From the NCBI RefSeq assembly GCF_029893355.1, contig NZ_JARZAI010000015.1:62001-126000 (forward strand): a stretch of DNA of 64,000 bases. The letters are read 5' to 3'. Every line of letters begins with the position of its first letter. Position 1 is the stretch's first letter. Origin of the DNA: Kitasatospora sp. MAA4 (lineage in GTDB: Bacteria; Actinomycetota; Actinomycetes; Streptomycetales; Streptomycetaceae). Of the stretch, positions 26,636 to 35,519 are shown piece by piece. A program made the translations under genes and the position numbers. The notes beneath the pieces were generated by a model, which saw only the letters and a program-made list of their open reading frames with translations, had not been told where the DNA came from and searched no databases.

Positions 26636-26824
26636 TTACCGGCGGGTGCCTCGCACCGAGCGCACAAGTTCGGCGAACGCCCGGATGACGGCGGCGCGTT
26701 CACCCACCCCTGTGCCGTTCAGGGCGAGCGCGAGTGCGGTGACGAACGCGAGTGCCACGATGAACAGCAGCACGGCCACGATGCAGGGGGATACGGAAGC
26801 CAGCTCCGTGAGAGCGGACCACAT
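26636..26824 (-). CDS. Small membrane protein (62 aa)
   Basis: MWSALTELASVSPCIVAVLL opens a protein with one long hydrophobic segment (about residues 13-35, IVAVLLFIVALAFVTALALAL) and a basic amphipathic C-terminus ending SVRGTRR. AAGGAG lies about 9 bp before the ATG, and a terminator follows the TAA. The shape is that of a single-pass holin- or toxin-like peptide, but no family is recognised. The structured tract at 26.9-27.2 kb lies upstream on the same strand and could be its leader. Confidence 0.6.
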   Translation of the reverse strand: MWSALTELASVSPCIVAVLLFIVALAFVTALALALNGTGVGERAAVIRAFAELVRSVRGTRR

Positions 26825-26940
26825 GGGATTGGACTCCTTGACGGTGTGGGTGGAGTCATCCGCCGAAGGGGCACCCGTGCGGTGGCAGAACCCCAACGAC
26901 GACAGATGACCTGTCAAGACGCAGGGCCCGAGGCTGCATC

Positions 26941-27186
26941 CACACCATCGCGGTGTGTTCGTTGAGATCTGCGAGAGATCGAGTAACGCCTGCTTGAGAG
27001 GGAGCATTGCGCTCCCGTTCGCACAAGGGGCCGTCCTGCCCATCGCGGGCGGGACCCGAAGGGAGCCGTTGCGGCTCCGAAAACTGTGGCCTGGCCGTTG
27101 CGGCCGGGCCTCCCTGGACTGGCTGCTCCAGGCGAGCACCCCGGGGGATCTACCCTGCGGGGCCCCGGAGTCTACCCGAGGGTGCT
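26941..27186. ncRNA. Tract of hairpins with a repeated pentaloop, candidate structured RNA or DNA element
   Basis: Five hairpins share a 5-nt loop of form R-T-Y-G-C on the plus strand: 26941-26957 (CACACC-ATCGC-GGTGTG), 27000-27016 (GGGAGC-ATTGC-GCTCCC), 27033-27055 (9-bp stem, loop ATCGC), 27062-27078 (GGAGCC-GTTGC-GGCTCC) and 27088-27110 (9-bp stem, loop GTTGC). Both 9-bp stems have a T:G at the same fifth position. Then come CCTGGA/TCCAGG (27113/27127) and an outer stem AGCACC/GGTGCT (27135/27181) enclosing CCGGGG/CCCCGG. No coding frame is convincing here. Confidence 0.4.
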
Positions 27187-27279
27187 TCAAGTGATAGCAC
27201 GTCAGCGGGAGAGCTGTCCAGAAGTGATCTGTGTGCAGCGAGAGTTCGCGAACCCGCCTGGCGCAGGCGACGCCTGGGT

Positions 27280-27667
27280 GGTCAGTGCAGCAGGCCGACA
27301 GTCTCGGTGACGGCGGTGCGGGCAGTGCGGCCCACCCCGATCAGGGTGGCGGAAGCGGGGCCAGTCCAGTCGCCGTAGCCGAGCAGGTGGACGCGGGGGT
27401 CCTCCAGGCTGCGGGTGCCCTCCAGCGGGATCCGGCCGACGGGGCGGCGCAGGCCGGCCGGGGCGAGGGCGGGCCGGCCGGGGCGAGGGCGGGCCGGAAG
27501 CCGGTGCACCAGATGACGGTGTCGGCCGGCCAGGTGGTGCCATCGGTCCAGGCAGGGCCGGTGGGGGTGAGGCGCTCGAACATCGGACGGGCCGTCAGCC
27601 CGGCGTCGCGAGCTGCCCAGACGGGTGGGGTGGCGACGATGTCGCCGAGCTCGGAGATGCGGGGGCC
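27280..27667 (-). pseudogene. ArsO-like flavoprotein monooxygenase fragment, frameshifted
   Basis: The upstream frame reads ISELGDIVATPPVWAARDAG... and TVIWCTGFRPALAPAG; the other frame continues with GRIPLEGTRSLEDPRVHLLG and YGDWTGPASATLIGVGRTAR. The break is exactly explained by a 20-bp tandem duplication (27461-27480 repeated at 27481-27500, 17 of 20 identical in the second copy). Deleting one copy gives ...RPALAPAGLRRPVGRIPLEG in one frame. The N-terminal half is absent. ArsO-type flavoproteins belong to actinobacterial ars clusters. Confidence 0.7.
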
Positions 27668-27700
27668 ACCCCTGTGTCCACGCTCTGGTCGACACCTCAA

Positions 27701-28060
27701 TCACCGGGTGCCATCGCTTCGACAGGCGGGGCCTGGGTAATCAGCGCGATCCGGGCGGCGAGATGGCAGCCCGCCCGCGCACAGCCGCCAGGCATGGGCG
27801 GTACCGGGCTGGTCCTGGAGGCACGCCACCAGGGGAGCGTCCGGCGCGGCCTCCGCGCCGGGCCGGCCGTCGGCCCGGCGCAGCATCTCCATCTCCGCGT
27901 CGGAGAACAGAGTCAGGTCACTGTCCAGCCGCCATGGGCACTTAAGGCACGGGGTTTGGCGGAACTCCCGTGTCTGGTCGGCGGGGACGGTCTGCTCTCC
28001 GCGCAGCGGCCCTGCGGGTTCCCGTCCGGTTCGCTGATCACACGGCTCATCGTCGTGCAC
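27701..28060 (-). pseudogene. DUF6283-like protein, probably frameshifted
   Basis: Contains TPCLKCPWRLDSDLTLFSDA and a second Cys-rich part VACLQDQPGTAHAWRLCAG, the CxxCPWR...C...C pattern of DUF6283 proteins. After LCAG the open frame becomes unrelated, while another frame reads HLAARIALITQAPP, which looks like the natural continuation, so a base change near 27775 probably broke it. Function of the family unknown. Confidence 0.5.
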
Positions 28061-28189
28061 CGGCTCCGCGGCCGGAAGGCTCGTTGCCGCGAGGACGTTG
28101 AAGTACTGGTGGACGCCACCGCGAACCAGGCGACGTCCACCCGCGCCGCCGGGCAGGGTGTTCGTGCCGCACTGGTCCTGGTGTGTTGC

Positions 28190-29680
28190 TCAAGTGAGGT
28201 CGCTCTGCTGCCAGCCTAGCGGGATCTTCGGCAGACCGATCAAGGCGTCAATACCGAGGTGGTCGAGGAGTAGGGCTTTGAGGTTGCGGCCGTCGATGAG
28301 GTCGAGCTGGTGGCGATGGGCGAAGTCGCGGCTGGTCTTGCCGTACCAGGAGGTGGTGACCAGCACACCTCTGGTGGCCTGCTTGTCCTTGAGCGTCCCC
28401 AGCAGGGCCCGGACGACCTCAGGGCTGACCACGTTCTTGGTGCGCTTGGCCTGGATGGCGAAGACGGTCACGCCCAGCGGGTCGCGCTGGATCGCGACCG
28501 CGTCCAGGCCGTCGTCGCGGGAGTTCTGGGTTCGCCAGGTCTCGTAGCCCATCGCGGTGAACAGCTCGCGCACCAGGCGCTCGAACGCGTACGGGTCCAT
28601 CTGCAGCAGGTCCGGGCGGCTGTCCAGCGCGCCCACCACGGCGGTGTCCGCGGCGAGCTTGAACCGGCTGGGGTCGAACTCGACGACCGGCGGGACCGGT
28701 TCGAGGTCGTGCGGGTGCTGGGAGACCACCGCCCCGAGATTGCGCAGGCACCGCTGCGGATCCAGCCGCGGCTCGTCCAGGACGAGTTCGGCGAAGTCCG
28801 CGCGCTCCACCACCACGCTCACCACGCACGGTCGCACCGCCTGCCCCGTCGCCGGGTCGGTGGTGGCAACGTGCCCGTTCAGCAGGATCGTGTCGACCAT
28901 CTGAGGGGGTGTCACCGAGAACGCCTCGTCCAGTGCCCGCAGCGCCAGGCGGGCCAGCAGCCTGCGGTAGGTCTCCTGGTGGTCCGCCTCCTTCACCAGC
29001 TGCGGGATGATCTCGGCGCGCTGCGCGACGAACCGGTAGCCGGCCACCGTCGGCACCACGTCCTGGGAGGGCAGGCCGATGTCGACAAGCAGTTGCGCGG
29101 ACTCCGGGGCGTAGCCGACGACCGCGCCGTCACGGCAGCCGGGCGGAAGGGGCGAGCGGCGCAGCAGGTCCTCCACCACCTCGGCGACCCCGTTGGCGCC
29201 GTCGTGGGCGAAGGCGCGCTCCAGCAGCGGGTGCCAGTCCTCCAGGCCGTCTGGTCGCTCCCGCAGGACTGCTTCGAGTTCGGCAGCTTCGGTGGCGATC
29301 TCGCGGTTGCGGCGGTCGGCCTCATCCTTCAACTCCTGCTTCGTGGAGTCGCGTTGCTGGCGCTTCTGCTCGCGTTCGCTTCGTTCCTGCTCGTGCCGGC
29401 GCTGCTGTGCCTCGCGCTCGCGGGCGCCCTGGCGCTTGGCGAGGTCAGCCTCGATCCGGGCCGCCTCCTTGGCCTTGGCGGCGTCCTGCTTGGCGAGGAG
29501 CTTCTCCCCCGCCGCCAGCAGCCGGGCGTGCTCAGCCAGCGGATCCGGCGTCCGCGGCCGCCGCGGGCGGCGCCGAGCCGGTGCCGGCTGCGCGGGCTGG
29601 GACTGGGCGAGCTTCGCCTGCTGCTTCGCCAGAAGCGCCTCTGCCAGCAACTCAGGTACCGTCTTGCGCCGTGCCAACAC
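28190..29680 (-). CDS. Mrr-type restriction endonuclease domain protein
   Basis: About 496 aa. The N-terminal third is a highly charged coiled coil (residues about 50-150, AKAKEAARIEADLAKRQGAR), followed by a middle helical domain. The C-terminal 130 residues form an Mrr_cat nuclease fold: DPYAFERLVRELFTAMGYET, then RDDGLDAVAIQRDPLG and VFAIQAKRTK, giving the D...QxK catalytic set. Such proteins cleave modified or foreign DNA. The start is uncertain (GTG 29680 or TTG 29677, with GGGGGAGG upstream). It is divergent from the OLD-type gene. Confidence 0.8.
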   Translation of the reverse strand: MLARRKTVPELLAEALLAKQQAKLAQSQPAQPAPARRRPRRPRTPDPLAEHARLLAAGEKLLAKQDAAKAKEAARIEADLAKRQGAREREAQQRRHEQERSEREQKRQQRDSTKQELKDEADRRNREIATEAAELEAVLRERPDGLEDWHPLLERAFAHDGANGVAEVVEDLLRRSPLPPGCRDGAVVGYAPESAQLLVDIGLPSQDVVPTVAGYRFVAQRAEIIPQLVKEADHQETYRRLLARLALRALDEAFSVTPPQMVDTILLNGHVATTDPATGQAVRPCVVSVVVERADFAELVLDEPRLDPQRCLRNLGAVVSQHPHDLEPVPPVVEFDPSRFKLAADTAVVGALDSRPDLLQMDPYAFERLVRELFTAMGYETWRTQNSRDDGLDAVAIQRDPLGVTVFAIQAKRTKNVVSPEVVRALLGTLKDKQATRGVLVTTSWYGKTSRDFAHRHQLDLIDGRNLKALLLDHLGIDALIGLPKIPLGWQQSDLT

Positions 29681-29895
29681 CCCTCCCCCGGTTGAGCACC
29701 GACCTCGCCGAATCCTGACACGGCCAGGCCATCGCTCCGACTTCGGCAGCACTACCCGTATGCTCCCTGGCCGAATCCGCCAGTCGCCCACGGTCTCAGC
29801 CAATTCTCCAACTGCCTGTCAGGTGGCCTACTAGCATGAACCGTGGCCACGTTGGCCTCAGCTCCATCCCTCTCCTCGCACGTCACAGGAACTCG

Positions 29896-31910
29896 ATGAA
29901 GATCAAGCGCGTACGCATCCAGAACTTCCGCAGCCTGCGGGAGGTAGAGATCGAATTCGATGCGACGACGTGCTTCATTGGCCCCACCGGCGCCGGCAAG
30001 TCCACCGTGCTGCGCGCACTCGACTGGTTCTTCAACGGCGAGAAGACGATCTCCCTGGACGACAGCGACCTCCACTCCTCGGCGGACGACCGTCGCATCG
30101 TGGTAGAGGTCGAGTTCGACCAACTCACTGTCCACGACCGCAGCGTGCTCGGCAGCTACGCCCCCGCGGACGTCGACACTGTGATCATCTGGCGCACGTG
30201 GGAGGACGGCGAGGACATCATCAGCGGCAAGGCGCTGGCCTATCCGCCGTTCGAGGCGGTCCGGGCGGGCGCCAACGCGACGGCCAAGCGTACGGCGTAC
30301 AAGACGCTGCGCGAGCAGCGACCTGATCTCGGACTTCCGTCCGCCGGTTCGGAGTCCGCCGTCCTCGACGCCCTGCTGGCCTGGGAGCGTGATCACCGGG
30401 ACCTGCTGGAGCGCACCGACCGGTACGACACCCACTTCTTCGGCTTCGCGGGCCAGAGCAAGCTCTCCGAGCTGATCGACTTCGTCTTCGTCTCCCCTGA
30501 CCTGCGCGCCGTCGAGGAGGCCGAGGACCAGAAGAACTCCGCCCTCGGCCGCATCCTCAACCATGCCGTGGACCGGACCCAGGAGATCGAGGAGCTCAAC
30601 AAGGTCGAGGCAGCCGCACACATCGAGCGCTTGCGCATCCAGAACGAGGCATACAACCCGGTCCTCTCGCGCATCTCCACCGCGCTCTCGAAGGAGCTCG
30701 CTCACTTCACCACCGGACGCGACGTCACCCTGGCCCCAGTCATCCACGCCCCCAAGGCAGCCAAGACCACCTTCACGGTCAGCATCCGGGACGGCGCGGC
30801 CCAAACACCCGTGAGCCGGCAGGGCCACGGCTTCCAGCGCGCGCTCATCATCGCCGCGCTGAAGCTCCTCGCCGACACCCGCAGGCCGGCCGGGGAGACG
30901 CGGACGGTCTGCCTGGCGATCGAGGAGCCCGAGCTTTTCCAGCACCCCTCCCAGGCCAGGGTGTTCGCCGATGTCCTGACCGATCTGGCCGACACCGAGG
31001 GCAGCCGGGTCCAGGTCACCTATGCCACCCACAGTCCGGTCTTCATCGATCAGCGGGCCTTCCACCAGGTTCGTCGCCTCCGACGAGACTTCGTCGACGG
31101 CCACCCGACCACCCGCACCAACCGAGTCACCGTGGACGACCTGTGCGAGACCCTCTCGGGCTACGTCGAGCTGGACAGCATCCGCCGCCAAGCTGGCCTC
31201 CGCTGCGCCGACACACTCGCCGAGGGATCTTCGCCCAGGCCGCCATCCTCGTCGAGGGCGCCACCGACGTAGGGCTGATCACCGGCTGCGCCCAGAACCT
31301 CAACCTCAACCTGGCCGCCCAGGGGGTGAGCGTGATCGACGTCAATGGCAAGGAGGGCATCTTCCTGTGCCACGCAATCCTCACCGCGCTCGGAGTCCCG
31401 TGCCACGTCGTGTTCGACGGTGACAACGGTGTCGCAGAGCGCAAACTCGCCTCGATCCAGGGGAAGGTCGGCGACGAGCGCGCCCGGGCCGAGAAGAAGA
31501 TCCGGGAGGCTGCGGACAAGTCCGCCAGGCTGAACGGCCAACTGCTCAACTACCTCGACGCGACGACAAAGGTCCCCTGGCCGGCGTCGGTGTCTCAGCT
31601 GGCCTACACCGTCTTCGAGGACAACCTCGAGGAGTACCTCAAGGGCGCATGGCCGACGTGGACGGCGCGGCTGCAGGAACTCATCGCCACCGGCGACGGC
31701 TTCCCCGGCAAGAACGCCGCCACCTACCGGGAGGCCGCTCGGAGTACGGAGGGCAACCCGCCCGCTCTTCTGATCGCCCTCCTGGCGAACGTACAGGAGC
31801 TTCTGAGGAACAGTCAGCCTGCTGTTCAGTACTTCCTGCCGCTGCAGCCCGGACCCGAGCAGGCGGCAGTCGCGGAAGGTCCGCTCCTGAGCCAGGTCGG
31901 CGGCGCCTGA
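29896..31910 (+). pseudogene. OLD-family ATPase/TOPRIM nuclease, split by a -1 frameshift
   Basis: The first frame (29896 to about 31227) has a RecF/OLD ATPase: KIKRVRIQNFRSLREVEIEF, Walker A GPTGAGKS (29-36), IEEPELFQHPSQARVFADVL (Walker B) and YATHSPVFID. The TOPRIM domain continues in another frame to 31910: AAILVEGATDVGLITG and VVFDGDNGVAE. The frames join at GAGGGATC (31222-31229), where one G is missing: restoring it gives LAEGIFAQAAILVEGATD. This could be a mutation, a sequencing error or programmed frameshifting. OLD proteins act in phage exclusion, alone or with a helicase; no GajB-like gene is adjacent. Confidence 0.75.
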
Positions 31911-31989
31911 CCTCGGCCTGAGACGCCGGCCACCGAGGCTGCAACGCTGCGGGCCAGCTCGGCGACGGGAGCACGATCGATCGACTCAC

Positions 31990-32366
31990 GCCCGTGGAGA
32001 CGGCGCTCGGGGCCGGCGAGGGGTCGCAGATCGCGGCTGGCAGCAACCACAGACCGGCACCGGCGACAGCCTCCACGCCTGTGGGCTGAACACCTCGGGT
32101 CAGCACGGTGACGGCACCGCGGACACCCGGAACAAGCCGGTGCCCGTGCCGGGCCTGACCGGCGTGCGCATGGTGGCCGGCGGCCATGAGCACACCATCG
32201 CCCTGCTGGGTGACAACACGGTCCGCTCCTGGGGCGCCAACAGCTCCGGCCAGATCGGCAACGGCACCACCACGGCAGCCCCACCCCGGTCACCACGTTC
32301 ACCGCCCTGAACGGTGTCGACAAGATCGCCGCAGCACTGGCCGGTGACTTCAGCTACGCCAACTGA
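31990..32366 (+). pseudogene. RCC1-repeat protein fragment
   Basis: In pieces across frames one reads SLHACGLNTSGQHGDGTADT, GVRMVAGGHEHTIALLGDNT, VRSWGANSSGQIGNGTTT and ALNGVDKIAAALAGDFSYAN. These are beta-propeller repeats of the RCC1 type found in secreted streptomycete proteins. Both ends are missing and a frameshift occurs near 32275, so it is a remnant. Confidence 0.65.
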
Positions 32367-32513
32367 TCCACCGCACGTGCCATGCGCCCGCCACCGACCC
32401 GTCCGCGGCGGGCACACATGCGTCCAGGAGACGCACCGGCGACCCGGCGGAGACTGCCGACTCCCGCCTTCAGCACACGCACAACCAAGTGGGAATCGAG
32501 AGCGAACCCGGCC

Positions 32514-32939
32514 GTGTCCGTAGATCCTCTCTCGCTCACCTCGATCCCTCAGCACAGCGCCGCCACCCTGCGCGAGTACGCCGACCGTCTGGACCAGGAG
32601 AGCGACACCAAACTGCGCAAGCACACCCCCGAGCAGTACGCCGCAGCACTGGCTCGGTTGCGCGAAGCCGAGCACCACCACCCTGCGGAGCCGCGCCGCG
32701 GCGGGCTCGGGCGCCGAGAAGAGCCGCCCGCGGTCGAGCTCCCGTACAACCGGGCCTCAACACGGCTCAGCAACACTGGCACCAGCCAGCACCGGGGAGG
32801 GTGCCAGACAGCGGGTCGGCCGATATCGCTCCTGGCATTTTGGGCACCGCCCCGTACGGCGCCAGGCCGAGCATGGCGCGGTCGCCAAGGTTGCGGATGT
32901 TGCCGACGGCACATGCTGAGTGAAATCGCCTCCAGGTAG
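32514..32939 (+). CDS. Possible small hypothetical protein
   Basis: A frame starting at a GTG reads SVDPLSLTSIPQHSAATLRE, then YADRLDQESDTKLRKHTPEQ and YAAALARLREAE, an amphipathic helical segment with plausible coding composition. The later part is Arg/Gly-rich and unconvincing. It may be the start of a truncated gene. No family recognised. Confidence 0.3.
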   Translation: MSVDPLSLTSIPQHSAATLREYADRLDQESDTKLRKHTPEQYAAALARLREAEHHHPAEPRRGGLGRREEPPAVELPYNRASTRLSNTGTSQHRGGCQTAGRPISLLAFWAPPRTAPGRAWRGRQGCGCCRRHMLSEIASR

Positions 32940-32974
32940 GCAAGTTGTTGGTATCACCTGCCACAATTCCATGC

Positions 32975-33772
32975 ATGAGTGCTGAGTTGGCGTCACCCAA
33001 CATGTCCCTGCCGTTGGACGCTGATGCGAACGCGCCCCTGGTGAGTGAGTGGCTGCTCGGCACGAGCGCCGTGCTCGCTCACCACCTCGGGCAGGCCGAC
33101 ACGGCGAGGATGATCGCTGACGTGATGGTGGCAGAGGTCCGGCTCTGGAACTCCGACTACGACCATGAGGGATACCGGATCGTGCTCGTGGTGGACCCCA
33201 GCCTGTATCCCGCGTATGACAACGAGGCGGTCAAGGGCAACATCGCTGGCGTTATGCGGCAAGTGCTCAGGGGGTCGGGAAAGGACATCGACGAAGTCGA
33301 TGCTCGCCCGTCGATCCTCCGGCTCGGTCCCGCCTGGCGCAGCCAGATCAAGGCCACCGACGGCCCCAAGGTCAGCAATCAGGGTCGGAAGCACCAACTT
33401 GAGCCAGGCCACCCCGTGCAGGACCAGCTCCGCTTCACTAACGAGTGGGAGCTGAGGGTGTACCAGACCCTCAAGAGGCGCCAGGAGAGCATGGATGAGA
33501 ACGAGACGATCGGCATCATGCCACTCGGAGGCATGCGAGTACGTGGCCACACCTTTGAACCGGACCTGTTGATCACGTACTGCGGGTATGTCGGAGTGAT
33601 CGAGATCGATGGCCCACAGCACCGAGGACACGCAGGTTACGACCACAGCCGCAGCCGCCTGCTGTTGAACGCCGGAGTGAAGCACGTCGATCGCTTGAAC
33701 GTAGAGGACTCGACTCAACCGCTCCAGGTCGAGCGGTTCGTTGACGGGTTCCTCGCTCGCCTCAAGAGGTAG
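32975..33772 (+). CDS. Orphan protein with PD-(D/E)XK nuclease-like C-terminus
   Basis: 265 aa. The N-terminal part (residues 1-130) has no recognised fold and contains EGYRIVLVVDPSLYPAYDNE. The C-terminal part reads GHTFEPDLLITYCGYVGVIE and then IDGPQHRGHAGYDHSRSRLL: PD...EIDG resembles the PD-(D/E)XK core, followed by a His-rich helix as in DUF559/Vsr-like nucleases, and VKHVDRLNVED. It lies alone between remnants, in a defence-rich stretch. ATG 32975 is chosen; ATG 33002 is possible. Confidence 0.6.
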   Translation: MSAELASPNMSLPLDADANAPLVSEWLLGTSAVLAHHLGQADTARMIADVMVAEVRLWNSDYDHEGYRIVLVVDPSLYPAYDNEAVKGNIAGVMRQVLRGSGKDIDEVDARPSILRLGPAWRSQIKATDGPKVSNQGRKHQLEPGHPVQDQLRFTNEWELRVYQTLKRRQESMDENETIGIMPLGGMRVRGHTFEPDLLITYCGYVGVIEIDGPQHRGHAGYDHSRSRLLLNAGVKHVDRLNVEDSTQPLQVERFVDGFLARLKR

Positions 33773-33963
33773 GCACAAGATCAGGGAGATCGCCGGTCAT
33801 CGTGCGCATGGGTTCGCTTTCGCGGGCGGCGAGGTGTGCCGTCCTGTTGGCCAGCTCCATGAAGCACAGCACGAAGCAACGCTGCGCGTCCGCGATGTCG
33901 AACTGCCCATCGACCACACCCGCGTGAATGATCGCGTTCCTGTGCTTAGAACTCGTAACACGA
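33762..33963 (-). pseudogene. C-terminal fragment of a HEPN-like protein
   Basis: The readable part is SSKHRNAIIHAGVVDGQFDI followed by ADAQRCFVLCFMELANR. RNAIIH fits the Rx4H motif of HEPN ribonucleases. The upstream part is lost at the junction with transposase fragments, so only about 65 residues remain. The functional inference rests on that short motif. Confidence 0.4.
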
Positions 33964-34047
33964 TCACTGGCCTTGGGTGTTGAGTTGTCGCCAGCAAATG
34001 AGCGCGCAGGCAAGTGAGACGAAGGCGTTGTGGAGGTCGAGGCGCCG
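33964..34047 (-). pseudogene. Transposase C-terminal fragment (IS5-like)
   Basis: The minus strand reads RRLDLHNAFVSLACALICWR followed by QLNTQGQ and a stop, a typical C-terminus of IS5-type DDE transposases. It is cut at 34047, where the IS3-type element begins. Confidence 0.55.
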
Positions 34048-34078
34048 TGAGGTGACCCCCGGATTGTGGACACAGGGT

Positions 34079-34973
34079 TCATGCTGCGAGTGAGAGTTTA
34101 GCTGCTGCGTGGTGCTGCTGTTCGAACTCCATCGGGGAGAGGTAGCCCAGCGCGCTGTGGCGCCGGCGAGCGTTGTAGTAGGTGAGCCACTGGAATATCT
34201 CCAGCCGAGCCTGGCTCATGGTCAGGAACAGCTTCCTGTGCATCACCTCTCGCTTCAGCCCCTGCCACAGGCTCTCGGCCAGGGCGTTGTCGTAGCTCGA
34301 GCCGACCCGCCCCATGCTTCTGCGGACGCCGTGCGAGTCGCAGACCCGCGCAAACGCGGCCGACGAGTATTGCGACCCGCGGTCCGAATGAAAGACCACT
34401 CCGCCCACGTTCCCGCCACGAGCCGCGACGGCGGCCCGCAGCGCGTCGATGACGAGTTCGGCCCGCATGTGGGGGAACCATCGACCAGCCGAGCACCCGG
34501 CGTGAGCGGATGTCGACGACGCAGGCCAGGTAGAGCCACGTCGCGCCGACCTGGATGTAAGTAATGTCGCCGCACCAGCGTTCGTCGAGGTCGGTGGCGG
34601 TGAAGTCGCGCTGGACCAGGTCCGGGACCGGCGGCGCGACCGGATCGGGAATCGTGGTGAGCTTCCTGCGGCGCAGGTGGCGGCCGACGATGCCATGCTT
34701 GCGCATCAGCCGCGCCACGCGCTTGCGGTTCACGGTGTTTCCGTAACCACGAAGTTCGGCATGGACCCGCAGCGCGCCGTAGGTCTCCTTGTGCTCGGCG
34801 TGGATTTCCCGGATCTCCTCGACCAGGGCGTCCTCGTCGTCCTGGCGCGCGGCACGGGCCGGGGTGCCGGCCTGCCAACGGTAGTAGCCCGAGCGCGAGA
34901 CTCCCAGCACCCGGCACAGCCGCTGCACGCCGAAGGCCCCGGCGTTGACGGAGATGAAGTCCCAGCGGCGGGG
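34079..34973 (-). pseudogene. IS3 transposase OrfB, frameshifted
   Basis: DDE integrase of about 300 aa. The first frame reads FGVQRLCRVLGVSRSGYYRW ... ERWCGDITYIQVGATWLYLA (first Asp) and stops matching at WSMVPP. The second frame resumes at HMRAELVIDALRAAVAARGG, then VVFHSDRGSQYSS (second Asp) and DNALAESLWQGLKREV (Glu). An extra C in the run at 34480-34486 causes the shift, so the transposase is probably inactive. Confidence 0.8.
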
Positions 34974-34975
34974 CG

Positions 34976-35341
34976 TCACTTCATCTCCCTGGCAAAATAG
35001 GCGGCCGCCCGGCGCAGGATCTCCCGCTCCAACTGCCACTCCTTCTCCGCCTTGACCAGCCGGGCGTTCTCCGCCCGCAGCCGGGCCAGCTCGTCCTCGG
35101 ACCCGCCGGCCTGCGGCCTGCCACCGGAGGACGCTTCCCCCTCAGCCTCGCGTACCCAGATGCGCAGGGTCTCGTGGTTGATGTTGAGGTCGTCGGCGAC
35201 GGACTTGAACGTCCGCCTGCCCGCCGATGCCCGCCACAGCGCGACCGCGTCGGCTCTGAACTCCGGACTGTACTTCGATGGCCTTGCCACGCGGATCTTC
35301 ACCTTCCTGGATCTACAAGATCCATTGTCAGGTGTGTCCAC
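34976..35341 (-). CDS. IS3 transposase OrfA
   Basis: 121 aa maximum; the natural protein probably starts a little later, near RPSKYSPEFRADAVALWRAS. HTH followed by a leucine-zipper-like segment (ELARLRAENARLVKAEKEWQ) and ending ILRRAAAYFAREMK, the classical IS3 OrfA. Normally a -1 frameshift with orfB makes the active transposase. Confidence 0.85.
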   Translation of the reverse strand: MDTPDNGSCRSRKVKIRVARPSKYSPEFRADAVALWRASAGRRTFKSVADDLNINHETLRIWVREAEGEASSGGRPQAGGSEDELARLRAENARLVKAEKEWQLEREILRRAAAYFAREMK

Positions 35342-35359
35342 ATCGCCGGGGTCACCTCA

Positions 35360-35519
35360 ATGGCGGTGATCAGCGATTTCATGCGCCGCACCATAGCGAC
35401 CGGAAACGACACTCACGCGCTCGCCGAACAACACACCGACCGGAATCAAGACAACAAGCGGATGTTGGGGGCCTGCGCGCTGGCGGCGAGGGGGTGAGCA
35501 CAGTGGGTGCAGGCTTGGC
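35360..35519. other. IS3 right flank, no supportable gene
   Basis: A 45-codon frame (MAVISDFMRRTIATGNDTHA...) abuts the IS end. It is too short and featureless to call and may be a truncated remnant. Confidence 0.4.

Larger units (their letters stand above)
34048..35359 (-). mobile_element. IS3-family insertion sequence
   Basis: A 1312-bp element. The left end starts TGAGGTGACCCCCGG and the right end is the imperfect complement (25-bp inverted repeats that also share TGTGGACAC). It carries an orfA (HTH) and an orfB (DDE integrase) on the minus strand. I could not find a clear 3-4 bp target duplication (CCG at left, ATG at right), so the flanks may have rearranged after insertion. Confidence 0.85.

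Noticed and set aside
26941..27186. Interpretation of the hairpin array as a Streptomyces telomere or a CRISPR array
   Set aside because: Telomere palindromes are at replicon ends and are longer; for CRISPR, the repeats are structural and not sequence-identical and spacers are irregular.
29896..31910. Calling the OLD gene a Gabija system
   Set aside because: No UvrD-like helicase (GajB) lies next to it; the neighbour is a divergent Mrr nuclease.
34044..35362. Target-site duplication of the IS3 element
   Set aside because: The bases next to the two ends (CCG and ATG) do not match, so none is claimed.
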